From positions 1-42,628 of the forward strand of contig CALLXE010000030.1 in NCBI GenBank assembly GCA_938015875.1: a stretch of 42,628 bases of DNA, read 5' to 3'. The notes under the pieces are model-generated. The model was given only the letters and a program-made list of their open reading frames with translations, did not search any database and was not told the origin of the DNA. The stretch's first letter is position 1, and each line of letters opens with the position of its first letter. Position numbers and translations under genes: made by a program. The DNA is from an uncultured Robiginitomaculum sp. Lineage in GTDB: Bacteria; Pseudomonadota; Alphaproteobacteria; Caulobacterales; Maricaulaceae. This document shows positions 23,834-33,861 of this stretch, in pieces.

Positions 23834-25249
23834 TTATGCGCCCGCAGGGCCGTATTTCTCAATCAGGCCCAAGACCAAAATCAATGCCACACAAACGGGG
23901 GCAACATAACGCACCAAGAAAAGCAAACCTTTGGCCAAACCGGGCGATACGCCGTGCATTTCACCGCTTAAAATCGTGCGGTTTAAGCGCCAACCGACAA
24001 ACAGAACCAGTAAAAGCCCGGAGAGCGGCAACATGACCGTTCCCGTAAACCCGTCAATACCGTCCAGAACAGAATCCCAAAACACGCAGACGGCGCCGAT
24101 ACACCACATCACAAAACCCATAATCGCTGCTGATTTTTTGCGGGTCATTTTAAACTGCTCAGCGACATAGGAAACCGAAGGCTCAAACAAAGAGATTGAG
24201 GAGGTGATCGCCGCAAAGAACGCCAAGAAGAAGAAAGCCGCGCCGATGATATTGCCAAACGGCAGGGACTGCATCGCAACGGGAAGGGTCGAGAAAAACA
24301 AACCGCCGCCCTTTGCGACGTCCAATCCGTTAGCAAAAACGATCGGAAAAATGGCCAGTCCGGCAACGATTGCAACAAATGTATCCGTCAGCGCCACAAT
24401 GATTGCTGATTTCGGAATACTGATATTTTTTGGCAGATAGGAGCCATAAGTGATCATAATCGCGCTGCCGATGCCGATTGAGAAAAAGGCTTGTCCCAGA
24501 GCTTTGGTGGCAACCTCAGGCGACAGTTTGGAAAAATCCGGACTGAACATAAAGTTGATCGCTTTCGAACTTGCATTTGTATCGCCGTCAACTTGAGTCC
24601 CAAAACCGATAGACAGGCTGTACAGAGACAGTCCGATGAGCAGCAGGAAAAACAGCGGCATCAAAATTTTCGCTGTCGTCTCAATACCGTCATTTACCCC
24701 GCGCGATACCAGCCACGCTGTGCCGGCGGCAAACGCAGTGAAATATGCAAGAACTTGGAAGTGAGCCCCCCATATCCGCTCGCCGTCAGCTGTGCGCCCG
24801 ATGGCGTCGCGCCCGAAGTGTTCCCCGATCTCAGCGGCTGTCTGCCCGTCGAAAGCGCCGAACAGAAACTTTGGAATATACATCAAAACCCAGGCCGCCA
24901 CGACGCAGTAGAAACTGACAATGCCAAATGCGCCGATCATGCCGATCCACGAAAATGAGCTCCAGCCCTTGGAAACGCCGGAGCGCTGCGTCAGATCATC
25001 AGAGCTTAAAATCGCGCTGGATGCGTTACCGGCCCGGCCAACAATATATTCGCTCATGAGCACCGGAATACCGATAAAGATGACGCAGGCGAGGTAAACG
25101 AGGATAAATGCGCCGCCGCCATTTTCACCGGCCTCGGCAGAGAATCGCCAGAGATTACCGAGTCCTACGCTGGAGCCGACGGCGGCCATAATAAATGCAA
25201 ATCGTGATGACCATTGGGCTGTGCCTGTTGCCGGCGGTAAAGCTGCCAT
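23834..25249 (-). CDS. Sodium-dependent transporter, NSS/SNF family
   Basis: A 471-residue inner-membrane symporter with about 11-12 TM helices that imports an amino acid or amine using the sodium gradient. The first helix has the family hallmark AAVGSSVGLGNLWRFSAEAGENGGGAF, which lines the substrate and sodium sites. The sodium-site segment GIGSAIMITYGSYLP in the middle is also recognisable. Bacterial members include LeuT and tyrosine or tryptophan transporters; the substrate cannot be fixed here. AGGGA precedes the ATG. It is divergent from the receiver-HPt gene, with 166 bases between, and ends at the palindrome. Confidence 0.9.
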   Translation of the reverse strand: MAALPPATGTAQWSSRFAFIMAAVGSSVGLGNLWRFSAEAGENGGGAFILVYLACVIFIGIPVLMSEYIVGRAGNASSAILSSDDLTQRSGVSKGWSSFSWIGMIGAFGIVSFYCVVAAWVLMYIPKFLFGAFDGQTAAEIGEHFGRDAIGRTADGERIWGAHFQVLAYFTAFAAGTAWLVSRGVNDGIETTAKILMPLFFLLLIGLSLYSLSIGFGTQVDGDTNASSKAINFMFSPDFSKLSPEVATKALGQAFFSIGIGSAIMITYGSYLPKNISIPKSAIIVALTDTFVAIVAGLAIFPIVFANGLDVAKGGGLFFSTLPVAMQSLPFGNIIGAAFFFLAFFAAITSSISLFEPSVSYVAEQFKMTRKKSAAIMGFVMWCIGAVCVFWDSVLDGIDGFTGTVMLPLSGLLLVLFVGWRLNRTILSGEMHGVSPGLAKGLLFLVRYVAPVCVALILVLGLIEKYGPAGA

Positions 25250-25377
25250 GAATATTTCCCTGAGTTATAAATTTTGCGTAATCTGGCAAGGCATGTGCGG
25301 GGGGTCAAGCCAATAGCGATCCTGACCGTCATTAAGCAAAGTTTTTCTGTGAAATGACCGCAATCTCCAATGGCGTA

Positions 25378-25392
25378 TTTACATATTGTAAA
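25378..25392. promoter_or_regulatory. Short inverted repeat ahead of the receiver-HPt gene
   Basis: TTTACA (25378-25383) and TGTAAA (25387-25392) form a perfect inverted repeat around TAT, ending 23 bases before the ATG of the receiver-HPt gene. Size and position suit an operator for a small dimeric regulator, possibly shared with the divergent symporter gene. No regulator is identified. Confidence 0.35.
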
Positions 25393-25415
25393 CTAATCAC
25401 CCTTAGGTTGCATGT

Positions 25416-26342
25416 ATGACGCTTGCAACGGCCACTTCTTATCCCAAGGACGCATTTGCGGCTCATAAATCACGCATGGCAGAATCTCCTGAGCCACGGC
25501 TCGAAAAAACTGCCGGTCCCGGCCGGGCAAAACCCGCAAATGACCCGCCTTTATCTGCGCAGGTTTCGCCCGGTCAGGGCCACTTTCAAATACCGCACAC
25601 AGACAGGCCTCTGAGAATATTGGTTGCAGAAGATAATTTTGCAAATCAATTAATCGCCAAAACACTCCTGACCCGCGCCGGGTTTTCTGTATTAACAGTC
25701 GATGACGGCGCGCAAGCGGCAGAGGTCTGCGCGCGGGAGAAGTTTGATGTCATCCTGATGGATATTGAAATGCCGCAAATGAGCGGTATTGAGGCAACAC
25801 AGGCGATACGGGCATCGGGCGGACCTAATGTGGCGACGTTAATTATCGCGCTGACGGCCTTTGGCTCGGCGACTGAGCGTTATGTCTACAGACATTCCGG
25901 AATAAATCACATCTTATCGAAGCCGTTCAAAATCGCGCATCTTGAAGCTTTATTGGGTCGCCCCGCCCCGCAGGCTGTGCCCGCGCCGCCGCAAACCTCC
26001 GGCCCGCCGCCTTTGATTGATGAGGAAACTTTGCAAGCTTTGCTTGATGCGGCGGGATCTACGGGACTTATCAGCGTAATCAGAGCCTATTGGCGCAGCG
26101 CTTATGCGCTTTTGGCCGACATTCAGGACGCCCAACAACGGTTTGATCGCGACACACTGCAAAAATCGGCCCATGCCCTTAAAGGCGCGTCTGTTAATAT
26201 CGGCTTGCCCGCTATATCCGGCTTGGCGACGCAGTTGCAAAACGCCAAAACAGAAGACGCGCCGCACCTCTTGGAGCGGCTGGAAATCTGCATGGCAAAA
26301 TCAAGAAAGGCGATGACTTTGCGATTAGCCGCCGAGAGTTAA
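25416..26342 (+). CDS. Receiver-HPt phosphotransfer protein
   Basis: A 308-residue signalling protein without a kinase or output domain. Residues 1-65 are Pro/Ala-rich and disordered. A CheY-like receiver follows (about 66-183) with acidic pocket AEDN (Glu72, Asp73), phospho-acceptor Asp116 in ILMDIEMP, Thr147 and Lys169 in SKPF. A proline-rich linker leads to an HPt domain (about 200-300) with phosphohistidine His253 in SAHALKGAS. It resembles the C-terminal end of a hybrid kinase made as a separate protein, so it probably shuttles phosphate between an unlinked hybrid kinase and a regulator. Its stop is interlocked with that of rodA (TTAA, 26339-26342). Confidence 0.88.
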   Translation: MTLATATSYPKDAFAAHKSRMAESPEPRLEKTAGPGRAKPANDPPLSAQVSPGQGHFQIPHTDRPLRILVAEDNFANQLIAKTLLTRAGFSVLTVDDGAQAAEVCAREKFDVILMDIEMPQMSGIEATQAIRASGGPNVATLIIALTAFGSATERYVYRHSGINHILSKPFKIAHLEALLGRPAPQAVPAPPQTSGPPPLIDEETLQALLDAAGSTGLISVIRAYWRSAYALLADIQDAQQRFDRDTLQKSAHALKGASVNIGLPAISGLATQLQNAKTEDAPHLLERLEICMAKSRKAMTLRLAAES

Positions 26343-27454
26343 AGCAGCAGGCCTGTGCCGCGCGGCAATTCTTGGTCGCGATATAAATGCGCTGATAAAA
26401 TCAACCCGAACCCGGCCATTACGGCCAACATCACCGTGCCGCCATAAGACACCAACGGCAAAGGAACTCCCACGACAGGCGCGACGCCCATGACCATCGC
26501 CAAATTAATAATGATATACAGCGCAAAGGTCGCGCTGACTCCCATAATCAAAAGCCGCGAAAACACCTGCTTGCACTGAACCGCCCGGTAAAGGCACAAC
26601 GTCAACAAAATGGCGTAAAGTAAAACCAGACCCAATCCGCCCATCAGGCCAAATTCCTCTCCGATCACGGTAAAAATAAAGTCTGTGCTGTTTTCAGGAA
26701 CATAATCAAGCTGCGCCTGCGTGCCCTTCATAAAGCCCTTACCGTTCACGCCGCCGGAGCCGAGCGCGATTTTCGATTGGATGATATGATAGCTCGCCCC
26801 GGTCGGATCCCGCTCCGGATCAAGAAATGTCAGTACGCGCTCTTTTTGATAAGCTTTCAGTCCAAATGTGAAAAACAAAGGCAGGGCCACCGCCGCCGCG
26901 AGCAGACCGGTATTAATAATACGCCAGCGCACGCCGGATAAAAACAAAAGCAGCAAACCGGGTGCAATGATTAGTATTGACGTCCCCAAATCCGGTTGGC
27001 GCATAACAAGGCCCACCGGCATGGCGATGACAATTATGGCCCCGATAATACCGGCCGGTTTTGAAACCCGCCAATCCGGCAGGTCATGATAAAATCGCGC
27101 GAGCGCCATCACCACGGCAAGCTTCATAATCTCTGAGGGCTGCACGCGGGTCACGCCCAAATCGAGCCAGCGCTGTGAACCGTTCACGCTGACGCCGAAA
27201 AACTCAACGCCGATCAGCAGGGCAAGCGCGCCCAAATAGACAGGATAAGCCATACCCATCCAAATTCGAATATCCGTCAATGCGATACCGATCATTAAAA
27301 CAAAACCCAGCATCAGTCGGATTAAATGCTGTTGCGCGCCATCTTCCCATATTCCGCCTGTCGACGAGAAGATCATCGTCACGCCGATCGCGCCGAGCAC
27401 CATAACCAATGCCGGGACAAACCAATCCAGTTGATACAGGCGATCCTTGATCAT
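26339..27454 (-). CDS. rodA: Rod-shape peptidoglycan glycosyltransferase RodA
   Basis: A SEDS-family membrane glycosyltransferase that polymerises lipid II in lateral wall growth, together with PBP2. The 371 residues contain about ten TM helices. The long periplasmic loop holds NGKGFMKGTQAQLDYVPE followed by NSTDFIFTVIGEEFG, where the aspartate of STDF matches the catalytic position. The start overlaps the mrdA stop by four bases. It is the last gene of the mreB-mreC-mreD-mrdA-rodA run, and its stop is interlocked with the convergent receiver-HPt gene. Confidence 0.96.
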   Translation of the reverse strand: MIKDRLYQLDWFVPALVMVLGAIGVTMIFSSTGGIWEDGAQQHLIRLMLGFVLMIGIALTDIRIWMGMAYPVYLGALALLIGVEFFGVSVNGSQRWLDLGVTRVQPSEIMKLAVVMALARFYHDLPDWRVSKPAGIIGAIIVIAMPVGLVMRQPDLGTSILIIAPGLLLLFLSGVRWRIINTGLLAAAVALPLFFTFGLKAYQKERVLTFLDPERDPTGASYHIIQSKIALGSGGVNGKGFMKGTQAQLDYVPENSTDFIFTVIGEEFGLMGGLGLVLLYAILLTLCLYRAVQCKQVFSRLLIMGVSATFALYIIINLAMVMGVAPVVGVPLPLVSYGGTVMLAVMAGFGLILSAHLYRDQELPRGTGLLL

Positions 27455-29304
27455 AAATCCACCAAAAGGTTTTCCGCTGCCGCCTGATCAAAGCCGTCAG
27501 ATTTCAGAGCGTGTCCGAGCATAGCCCGCACAATTGTGGCTGCGCGTCCTGCCCCCGACTCACCGTGCTCTACAATACAAGACGCAGCAAAGCGCGGCGC
27601 CTGATAAGGCGCGTAGCCGACAAACAGACTGTGATCGCGATATTTCCACGGCAAATCTCTGTTTTTAATAACGCCCGAGGCGCGCTCTGCTGACGAAATA
27701 CCGCGCACTTGACCGGTCCCGGTTTTACCCGCCATTTTTGCTTTGGGAATCCCCATGCCGTCGGGACGATAACCGGTGCCGCCGGGAACTTCACACACCG
27801 CATACATAGCGTCGCGGATCAGGTTTAAATGCCCGATATTAATGTCCATATTTTCAAATTCAGGCAAGGCGTCATCAATCACTAAATGGGGCTTAATCGC
27901 TTTTTGTCCGTTTGCCATCCGCGCGGTCATAACGCAAAGCTGCAGCGGTGTTGCCAAGACAAAGCCCTGCCCGATCGACGCGTTCAGCGTATCGCCGGTG
28001 CGCCAACCGTCGCCAAGCCGTTTCCGCTTCCACGCGTCATCAGGCAAGATACCGCGCGACTGCCCGGCAATACCGAGCGGGTGCACGGTTGCCAGTCCCA
28101 TGCGTTCGCCCATGCTGCGAATTTTCTCCATGCCTATACGCTGCGCGACCTCATAAAAATAAATATCACAAGACTGCTTTATAGAATTGTGCATATCCAT
28201 CGGGCCGTGACCGCGCCGTTTCCAGCAATGAAAGCGGCGATTACCGAGTTCCATATGCCCGGTACATTTAATCTGCTCCGCCGGGTTGATCACGCCGGCC
28301 TCAAGCCCCGCCATAGCCACGATCATTTTAAACGTCGATGCCGGCGGGTAAGTCCCGCTGAGCACTTTGTTGTATTCCGGCTTTTTCGGATCCGTATAAA
28401 GCTTGTCCAGATCCGCCTGCGTTATGCCCGAGACAAATTTATTGGCATCGTATAGCGGCATAGAGAGAAGCGTACGCAATTCCCCCGTTTGAACATCCAT
28501 CAACGCCGCGCCGCCGCTGTCCTCACCAAATTGCTCTGCGGTAAAAGCCTGCAAATCAGCATCGAGGGTCAGATAAACCGTCTCCCCGCTGCGGGCTTCG
28601 TCCTTGGCTTCCGGCCATTCACGCACCACACGGCCCAGCGCGTTGACCTCAACCTTCAGGCGTCCCGCCTTACCGCGCAAACGCGCATCTGCCGATTGCT
28701 CGACGCCGGTTTTTCCGATTTGAAAAGTCGGCTGCCGCAGCAACGGATCAGAATCTTTGGAAATGTCTGATTGGCTCGGTGTGCCGACATAACCGACAAT
28801 GTGGGAAAATGTCCCGTCTTTGGGATAATCGCGGGTTTCTCCTGACAGCGGCAAGACACCCGGCAAATCCGGCAAGGCCAGATTAATCGCCGAAAAGGTT
28901 TCCCAACTCAGATGATCAGCGATCAGGACGGGGGTAAATTTTCGTTTGCGCGAAATATCTTTGGCAATGCGCGCCGCCGTATCCTTGCTGATCGGGATGT
29001 GACGGGATATGCGCGCCAAGGTCGCGTCCAAATCATCGATACGTTCGGGAATTAAAACGACCCGAAAATCCTGTCGATTGCCGGCGAGTTGTACGCCATG
29101 CCGGTCGAGTATCCGCCCGCGCGGGGGAACGACTGTGCGAAAGTTAAAGCGGTTATTTTCAGACAAGGTGCGATAATCTTCGGCCTGAACGACCTGCAGG
29201 TAATACATGCGGGCCGCAAGGCCGCAAAAGACCGTGCCCCCGGCCATACCCAAAAGCACGGTGCGACGCACAAACACTTGATCATTACTGTCGTTGCGGC
29301 TCAT
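27451..29304 (-). CDS. mrdA: Penicillin-binding protein 2
   Basis: A class B transpeptidase of the elongasome that cross-links new peptidoglycan in the periplasm. The 617-residue protein has an N-terminal membrane anchor (about 12-35), a pedestal domain (PRGRILDRHG at 61-70), and a transpeptidase domain with the serine motif ASTFK (Ser323, Lys326), the SxD/N-type motif in KQSCDIYF, and KTGTG near the C-terminus. Length is normal. The start immediately follows the mreD stop (no gap), and the end overlaps rodA by four bases, so the partner synthases are made from one message. Confidence 0.97.
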   Translation of the reverse strand: MSRNDSNDQVFVRRTVLLGMAGGTVFCGLAARMYYLQVVQAEDYRTLSENNRFNFRTVVPPRGRILDRHGVQLAGNRQDFRVVLIPERIDDLDATLARISRHIPISKDTAARIAKDISRKRKFTPVLIADHLSWETFSAINLALPDLPGVLPLSGETRDYPKDGTFSHIVGYVGTPSQSDISKDSDPLLRQPTFQIGKTGVEQSADARLRGKAGRLKVEVNALGRVVREWPEAKDEARSGETVYLTLDADLQAFTAEQFGEDSGGAALMDVQTGELRTLLSMPLYDANKFVSGITQADLDKLYTDPKKPEYNKVLSGTYPPASTFKMIVAMAGLEAGVINPAEQIKCTGHMELGNRRFHCWKRRGHGPMDMHNSIKQSCDIYFYEVAQRIGMEKIRSMGERMGLATVHPLGIAGQSRGILPDDAWKRKRLGDGWRTGDTLNASIGQGFVLATPLQLCVMTARMANGQKAIKPHLVIDDALPEFENMDINIGHLNLIRDAMYAVCEVPGGTGYRPDGMGIPKAKMAGKTGTGQVRGISSAERASGVIKNRDLPWKYRDHSLFVGYAPYQAPRFAASCIVEHGESGAGRAATIVRAMLGHALKSDGFDQAAAENLLVDL

Positions 29305-29835
29305 CTAGCTCCCCCGCAAAACATCGTCACGGCCACTGACCTGGTAAATAAAGCGGCGCAGAAAGAACAGCGCCGGAAACAGCGCGATAACAGCGCCGGC
29401 GTTAAGGCCCATCACCGTTAAATTCGGTCGTACGCCCATAGACAATCGCCCAAATATCCACGTCAACGTCGCCGAGGCCAGCACCAAGACTGCAAATACA
29501 GACCACTGGCTCGACAGCCCGCCGCGCGAGCGCCGCACGGTGGGATCAATAATAACAAACAGCGCCGTATAGGTCAGCGTCCAAAGCCCCAGCGGCCCGC
29601 CCGAGGCTAAATCCTGAAGAAGCCCGATAATTAAGGCAACCCAAACTGATGGCGCAAATTTTGAATAACGCGGCCAGAAAAACAAAAGCGCGACGGGAAT
29701 ATACATCAAAGAAACTGACACTGCGCCCACTGATATATTGAGCAGAGAGATGCAGATCAGCATGACGCCCAAGCCAAGGGCCTGCAAAGCGATCGACAGC
29801 GTTTGCAGTGCATTGCCGCCGCTCTCGTCTATCAT
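29305..29835 (-). CDS. mreD: Rod shape-determining protein MreD
   Basis: A 176-residue integral membrane protein of the elongasome that binds MreC. It shows five or six hydrophobic segments and the family-typical central part with PRYSKFAPSVWVALIIGLLQDLASGGPLG. The function is structural, with no catalytic motif. The start overlaps the end of mreC by four bases (ATGA), and mrdA begins on the next base after its stop. The identity is given by position, size and the conserved GLLQD-type segment. Confidence 0.93.
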   Translation of the reverse strand: MIDESGGNALQTLSIALQALGLGVMLICISLLNISVGAVSVSLMYIPVALLFFWPRYSKFAPSVWVALIIGLLQDLASGGPLGLWTLTYTALFVIIDPTVRRSRGGLSSQWSVFAVLVLASATLTWIFGRLSMGVRPNLTVMGLNAGAVIALFPALFFLRRFIYQVSGRDDVLRGS

Positions 29836-30755
29836 GGCGCGTCGCTTTCACCCGGCAGCGGCGCATCGGCTGCGCTATCGTCAGGGGTCGGGACGTCAGG
29901 AGCCGGAGCAGGGTCATCTTCCGGTCGCTGCACAGGCGCAAATGGCGCAACCCATATCCAATCAACCGGGGCCACATCGGTAAAAAGTTTAGCGCGCAGC
30001 TTATTACCCTCGGCAAAAACCTCGCCGACCGGAAGGCCGCGCGGCAGGATCCCGTCATCGCCGGAGGTCACAATCCTGTCGCCGATTTGCCAGTCTCCGT
30101 CACGGCGAAATTCAAGACTGGGCGCAACCGTATTATCGCCTGATAATATGGCCCGACCGCGACTGCGCTGGGACATTACCGCGATGCGGCTGCTGAGATC
30201 GGTTAAAAGCAAAACCCTTGCAGACGAATTGCCGGACCGCACGACCCGGCCGTAAATACCGTTCACTGTCATGACGGCGTCCCCGCTTGAGACCCCTTTT
30301 GCCGCGCCTGCATTAATCAGCGCGGATTGCACAAACGGGCCGCGAACTTCACTGACCGCGCGCGCCGCAATGCGCTTTTCTTTAGCCACGGTTTCAATGT
30401 CGGTATTCAGTATCGTTTCCAAATAGCTGACCTGTTCACGCAGAGACAGAATTTGCCCTTCAACCTGTTTCAGGCGAGTAACCTCTGCAGCAAGGCGTTC
30501 GTTTTCCGCTACAGTTCCGAAATGCGCGCCAACGCTGCGAGACAGGTTTTCAGCGCCGCGCACGGGCATGGATAAAACCGACACAATCCGCCCTGCCCCA
30601 CTTTCAGCCGGCGCGCGCGCAGCGCCTAAAGGGCGGCGGCCATTCAGGCCCAACAGAAAGATAATAAGCGCAAGCGCAAGCGCCAACACGGACGCGCGGC
30701 GCAAAAGGGCGCTGCGTCTTTTTTGCTGTCTCGTGCTATATAGGCGTCCGGCCAT
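29832..30755 (-). CDS. mreC: Rod shape-determining protein MreC
   Basis: A 307-residue bitopic protein linking cytoplasmic MreB to the periplasmic wall synthases. It has a basic N-terminus, one TM helix (about 20-40), a coiled coil (about 80-115, AENERLAAEVTRLKQVEGQ) and the beta-rich MreC domain (about 120-270, with INAGAAKGVSSGDAVM and RIVTSGDDGILPRGLPVG). The last 30 residues are Pro/Asp/Ala-rich and probably disordered, a common alphaproteobacterial extension. GGAG precedes the ATG. It lies 68 bases after mreB and overlaps mreD by four bases. Confidence 0.95.
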   Translation of the reverse strand: MAGRLYSTRQQKRRSALLRRASVLALALALIIFLLGLNGRRPLGAARAPAESGAGRIVSVLSMPVRGAENLSRSVGAHFGTVAENERLAAEVTRLKQVEGQILSLREQVSYLETILNTDIETVAKEKRIAARAVSEVRGPFVQSALINAGAAKGVSSGDAVMTVNGIYGRVVRSGNSSARVLLLTDLSSRIAVMSQRSRGRAILSGDNTVAPSLEFRRDGDWQIGDRIVTSGDDGILPRGLPVGEVFAEGNKLRAKLFTDVAPVDWIWVAPFAPVQRPEDDPAPAPDVPTPDDSAADAPLPGESDAP

Positions 30756-30823
30756 TCAGGCTCCGTCAAGGGTGCAGCCCATAAGGCTTTATGCTGCCAC
30801 GGACTGTTTAAGGGGCAATAAAA

Positions 30824-31921
<1,098 letters not shown>

Positions 31922-32004
31922 TCATCACAATGTGTTTAGAGAGTTTTAATATCTTATTGTCGCGGCAAGATAAAAAAGCAAGCGTGCCCCGCAGAAAACT
32001 CGTC

Positions 32005-32721
32005 TTAAACGGATGTTTTTTCTCTGTTTTTCAATCGCCGGCGCGCAAACAACATGCCAAGCAGAATCACCGCAAAAAATGCAATCATCCCAAGGCCAAA
32101 TGCGACAGGTCGCCCCTGCAGGGCGCCGAGCAGGCTTTGCCCTAAAAATGCGACCGCTGCGATCTTCGGAATAATGCCCAAAGCCGTTCCGCCCAGAAAG
32201 GCGGGCAGCGTCATACCGGAAACACCTGCGGCCATGTTAACCAGCAAAAACGGCCCGGTCGGCACAAGGCGTACCGTAAAACTTGTGACAAATCCGTTTC
32301 GTTGAACCAGTGAAATCATGCGGTTTACAAGCTCCCCGCCAAAACGGCGAACGCGGTCTGCGCCAACGGCCCGTCCAATCATAAAGTCGACGGTCGCCGA
32401 AATCATGGCCGCAATCCACGAATAGGCAAACCCGTAAAGCGGCCCGAACGCAACGACTGCGCCGGCAATCAGCGCCCATTGCGGGACGCCGATGAAAGCG
32501 GCCAAGGTAAATACGATAATGGTCACGGGAAGCGCCCAAGGCGAATCCGCTATAGCGCCGAACAGGTTTTGCAGCGCGCTTTCATCAATGCCCAGATATT
32601 TTCGGCCCAGCAGAATAACCATAACGGCGAGCGCGAACATGGCCGCCGTCACGCCGATCGCGCGCACGGCCTGTTTATCAAGTTGCGTAATGAAACCCTT
32701 AATATTCATATTCTTAGCCAT
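32005..32721 (-). CDS. TVP38/TMEM64 family membrane protein
   Basis: A 238-residue integral membrane protein of the VTT/SNARE-associated (DedA-related) superfamily. It has about five to six hydrophobic segments, with the re-entrant-helix core visible as AAFIGVPQWALIAGAVVAFGPLYGF and the conserved FTVRLVPTGPFLLVNMAAG with its Arg-Pro pair. Relatives act as lipid scramblases or transporters in undecaprenyl-phosphate or phospholipid handling; the role here is unknown. A strong Shine-Dalgarno sequence is not resolved. The second ATG, four codons in, is also possible. It lies upstream of mreB but 140 bases away, so it is likely to be a separate unit. Confidence 0.85.
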   Translation of the reverse strand: MAKNMNIKGFITQLDKQAVRAIGVTAAMFALAVMVILLGRKYLGIDESALQNLFGAIADSPWALPVTIIVFTLAAFIGVPQWALIAGAVVAFGPLYGFAYSWIAAMISATVDFMIGRAVGADRVRRFGGELVNRMISLVQRNGFVTSFTVRLVPTGPFLLVNMAAGVSGMTLPAFLGGTALGIIPKIAAVAFLGQSLLGALQGRPVAFGLGMIAFFAVILLGMLFARRRLKNREKTSV

Positions 32722-32807
32722 ACCCTATCAGCGCGGCTGAGCAATTAAATTTAAAGACAGGCAGCAGTTTTTCATTCAATTTTCAAAATTGTGAGAAAAA
32801 ATTGCAT

Positions 32808-32832
32808 AAAAAAAGACTGCCCGGAGGCAGCC
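32808..32832 (-). terminator. Intrinsic terminator downstream of miaA
   Basis: On the minus strand CTGCC and GGCAG pair around a four-base loop (32817-32830), immediately followed by seven T residues (complement of A-run 32808-32814). It lies about 85 bases past the miaA stop and would end that transcript. Confidence 0.75.
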
Positions 32833-32872
32833 ATCCCCCTATGACCGGAAGAGAAGTTTACGCATGACTGTT

Positions 32873-32894
32873 CCAATAAAGGAACCCTTATTGG
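32873..32894. repeat. 22-base hairpin-forming inverted repeat after miaA
   Basis: CCAATAA (32873-32879) pairs with TTATTGG (32888-32894). Inside it GG and CC pair around AA, with one A-C mismatch. It lies 22 bases after the miaA stop and has no U-tract on either side. It is probably an mRNA 3-prime-end hairpin that works with the terminator at 32808-32832; a protein-binding palindrome is also possible. Confidence 0.5.
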
Positions 32895-32916
32895 ATAACG
32901 CTGTGAAATTGGCGCG

Positions 32917-33846
32917 TCAAACCCTAATTTTGCGCAAGTTTTTTCTAAAACTCTCAATATCGTCCGGCGATTGTGCTTTGGGCCAATCGGGGGCCTGCCC
33001 GCGAAACCATGTATATTGGCGCTTGGCAAACCGGCGGGTTTCCCGCTTGGCTGTTTCCAGCCCGACTGCCTCGCTGACCGCGCCTTGCTCAATGGCGATG
33101 AGTTCGCGCAAGCCGATGGCTTTCATCGCCGGCAACATAGGATCGAGCCCTCTCGCCGCCATAGCCCGCGCCTCGTCATAGCCGCCGCTTTTGGCCATAC
33201 CGTCAAACCGCTGATTGATCCGCGCATAAAGCGCGGCGCGATCCGGCAACAGAACAAGGCCGGTCCAATATCCGCGCGGTATGACCGGCCGGGTGTCGGC
33301 TTGCCAAATGCTCAGCGGTTTAGCCGTGCCAAGAGCGACCTCGACAATGCGCAAAAGTCGCTGCGGGTCATCGCCTAAAACCCGCGCGCTCGCGGCCGGA
33401 TCCAAATGCTCCGCCTGCGCGCGCAGGGCATCGACGCCGCTCGCAAGATATTTTGCGGCGCGCCCTTTGCCGTCAGGGCTTGGCACAGGGATCTGAGCGA
33501 GCCCTTCGGTGAGCGCTTTAAAATAAAGCCCCGTCCCGCCGGTCACAATCGGCACGCGCCCCCGCGCGAGTACGTCCAAAATAACAGGGGTCACATCGCG
33601 CAGCCAAGAGCCGACGGAATAGCGAACCCCGGCGTCAACATGACCAAACAGATGATGAGGCACCATAGCCTCTTCCGCCGCGCTTGGCCGGGCCGAGAGG
33701 ACGCGTAAATCAGCGTAAACCTGCAACGCGTCGGCATTTATAACCTCGCCGTCCAAGGCCCGCGCCAAATCAATTGCCAGCGCGCTCTTGCCGCTCGCCG
33801 TTGGGCCTGCGATACACACGACCTGATTCATTTTTAACGCTGTCAT
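32917..33846 (-). CDS. miaA: tRNA dimethylallyltransferase MiaA
   Basis: An enzyme that adds a dimethylallyl group to A37 of tRNAs reading UNN codons. It has about 309 residues, with the P-loop GPTASGKSALAIDLA, the substrate segment NADALQVYADLRVLSARPS, IVTGGTGLYFKAL, and the C-terminal TRRFAKRQYTWFR. The frame is open up to 34041. Homology begins at MTALKMNQVVCIAGP, so the ATG at 33846 or the internal one at 33831 are the candidates; neither has a good Shine-Dalgarno sequence. It diverges from serB with only 15 bases between start codons, so its 5-prime region must overlap that of serB. Confidence 0.95.
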   Translation of the reverse strand: MTALKMNQVVCIAGPTASGKSALAIDLARALDGEVINADALQVYADLRVLSARPSAAEEAMVPHHLFGHVDAGVRYSVGSWLRDVTPVILDVLARGRVPIVTGGTGLYFKALTEGLAQIPVPSPDGKGRAAKYLASGVDALRAQAEHLDPAASARVLGDDPQRLLRIVEVALGTAKPLSIWQADTRPVIPRGYWTGLVLLPDRAALYARINQRFDGMAKSGGYDEARAMAARGLDPMLPAMKAIGLRELIAIEQGAVSEAVGLETAKRETRRFAKRQYTWFRGQAPDWPKAQSPDDIESFRKNLRKIRV

Positions 33847-33861
33847 AAAAGGTGTGTAGAC

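Noticed and set aside
32772-33092. 106-codon minus-strand frame overlapping the end of miaA
   Set aside because: It would run through two hairpins and the miaA terminator and overlaps the conserved C-terminus of MiaA in another frame.
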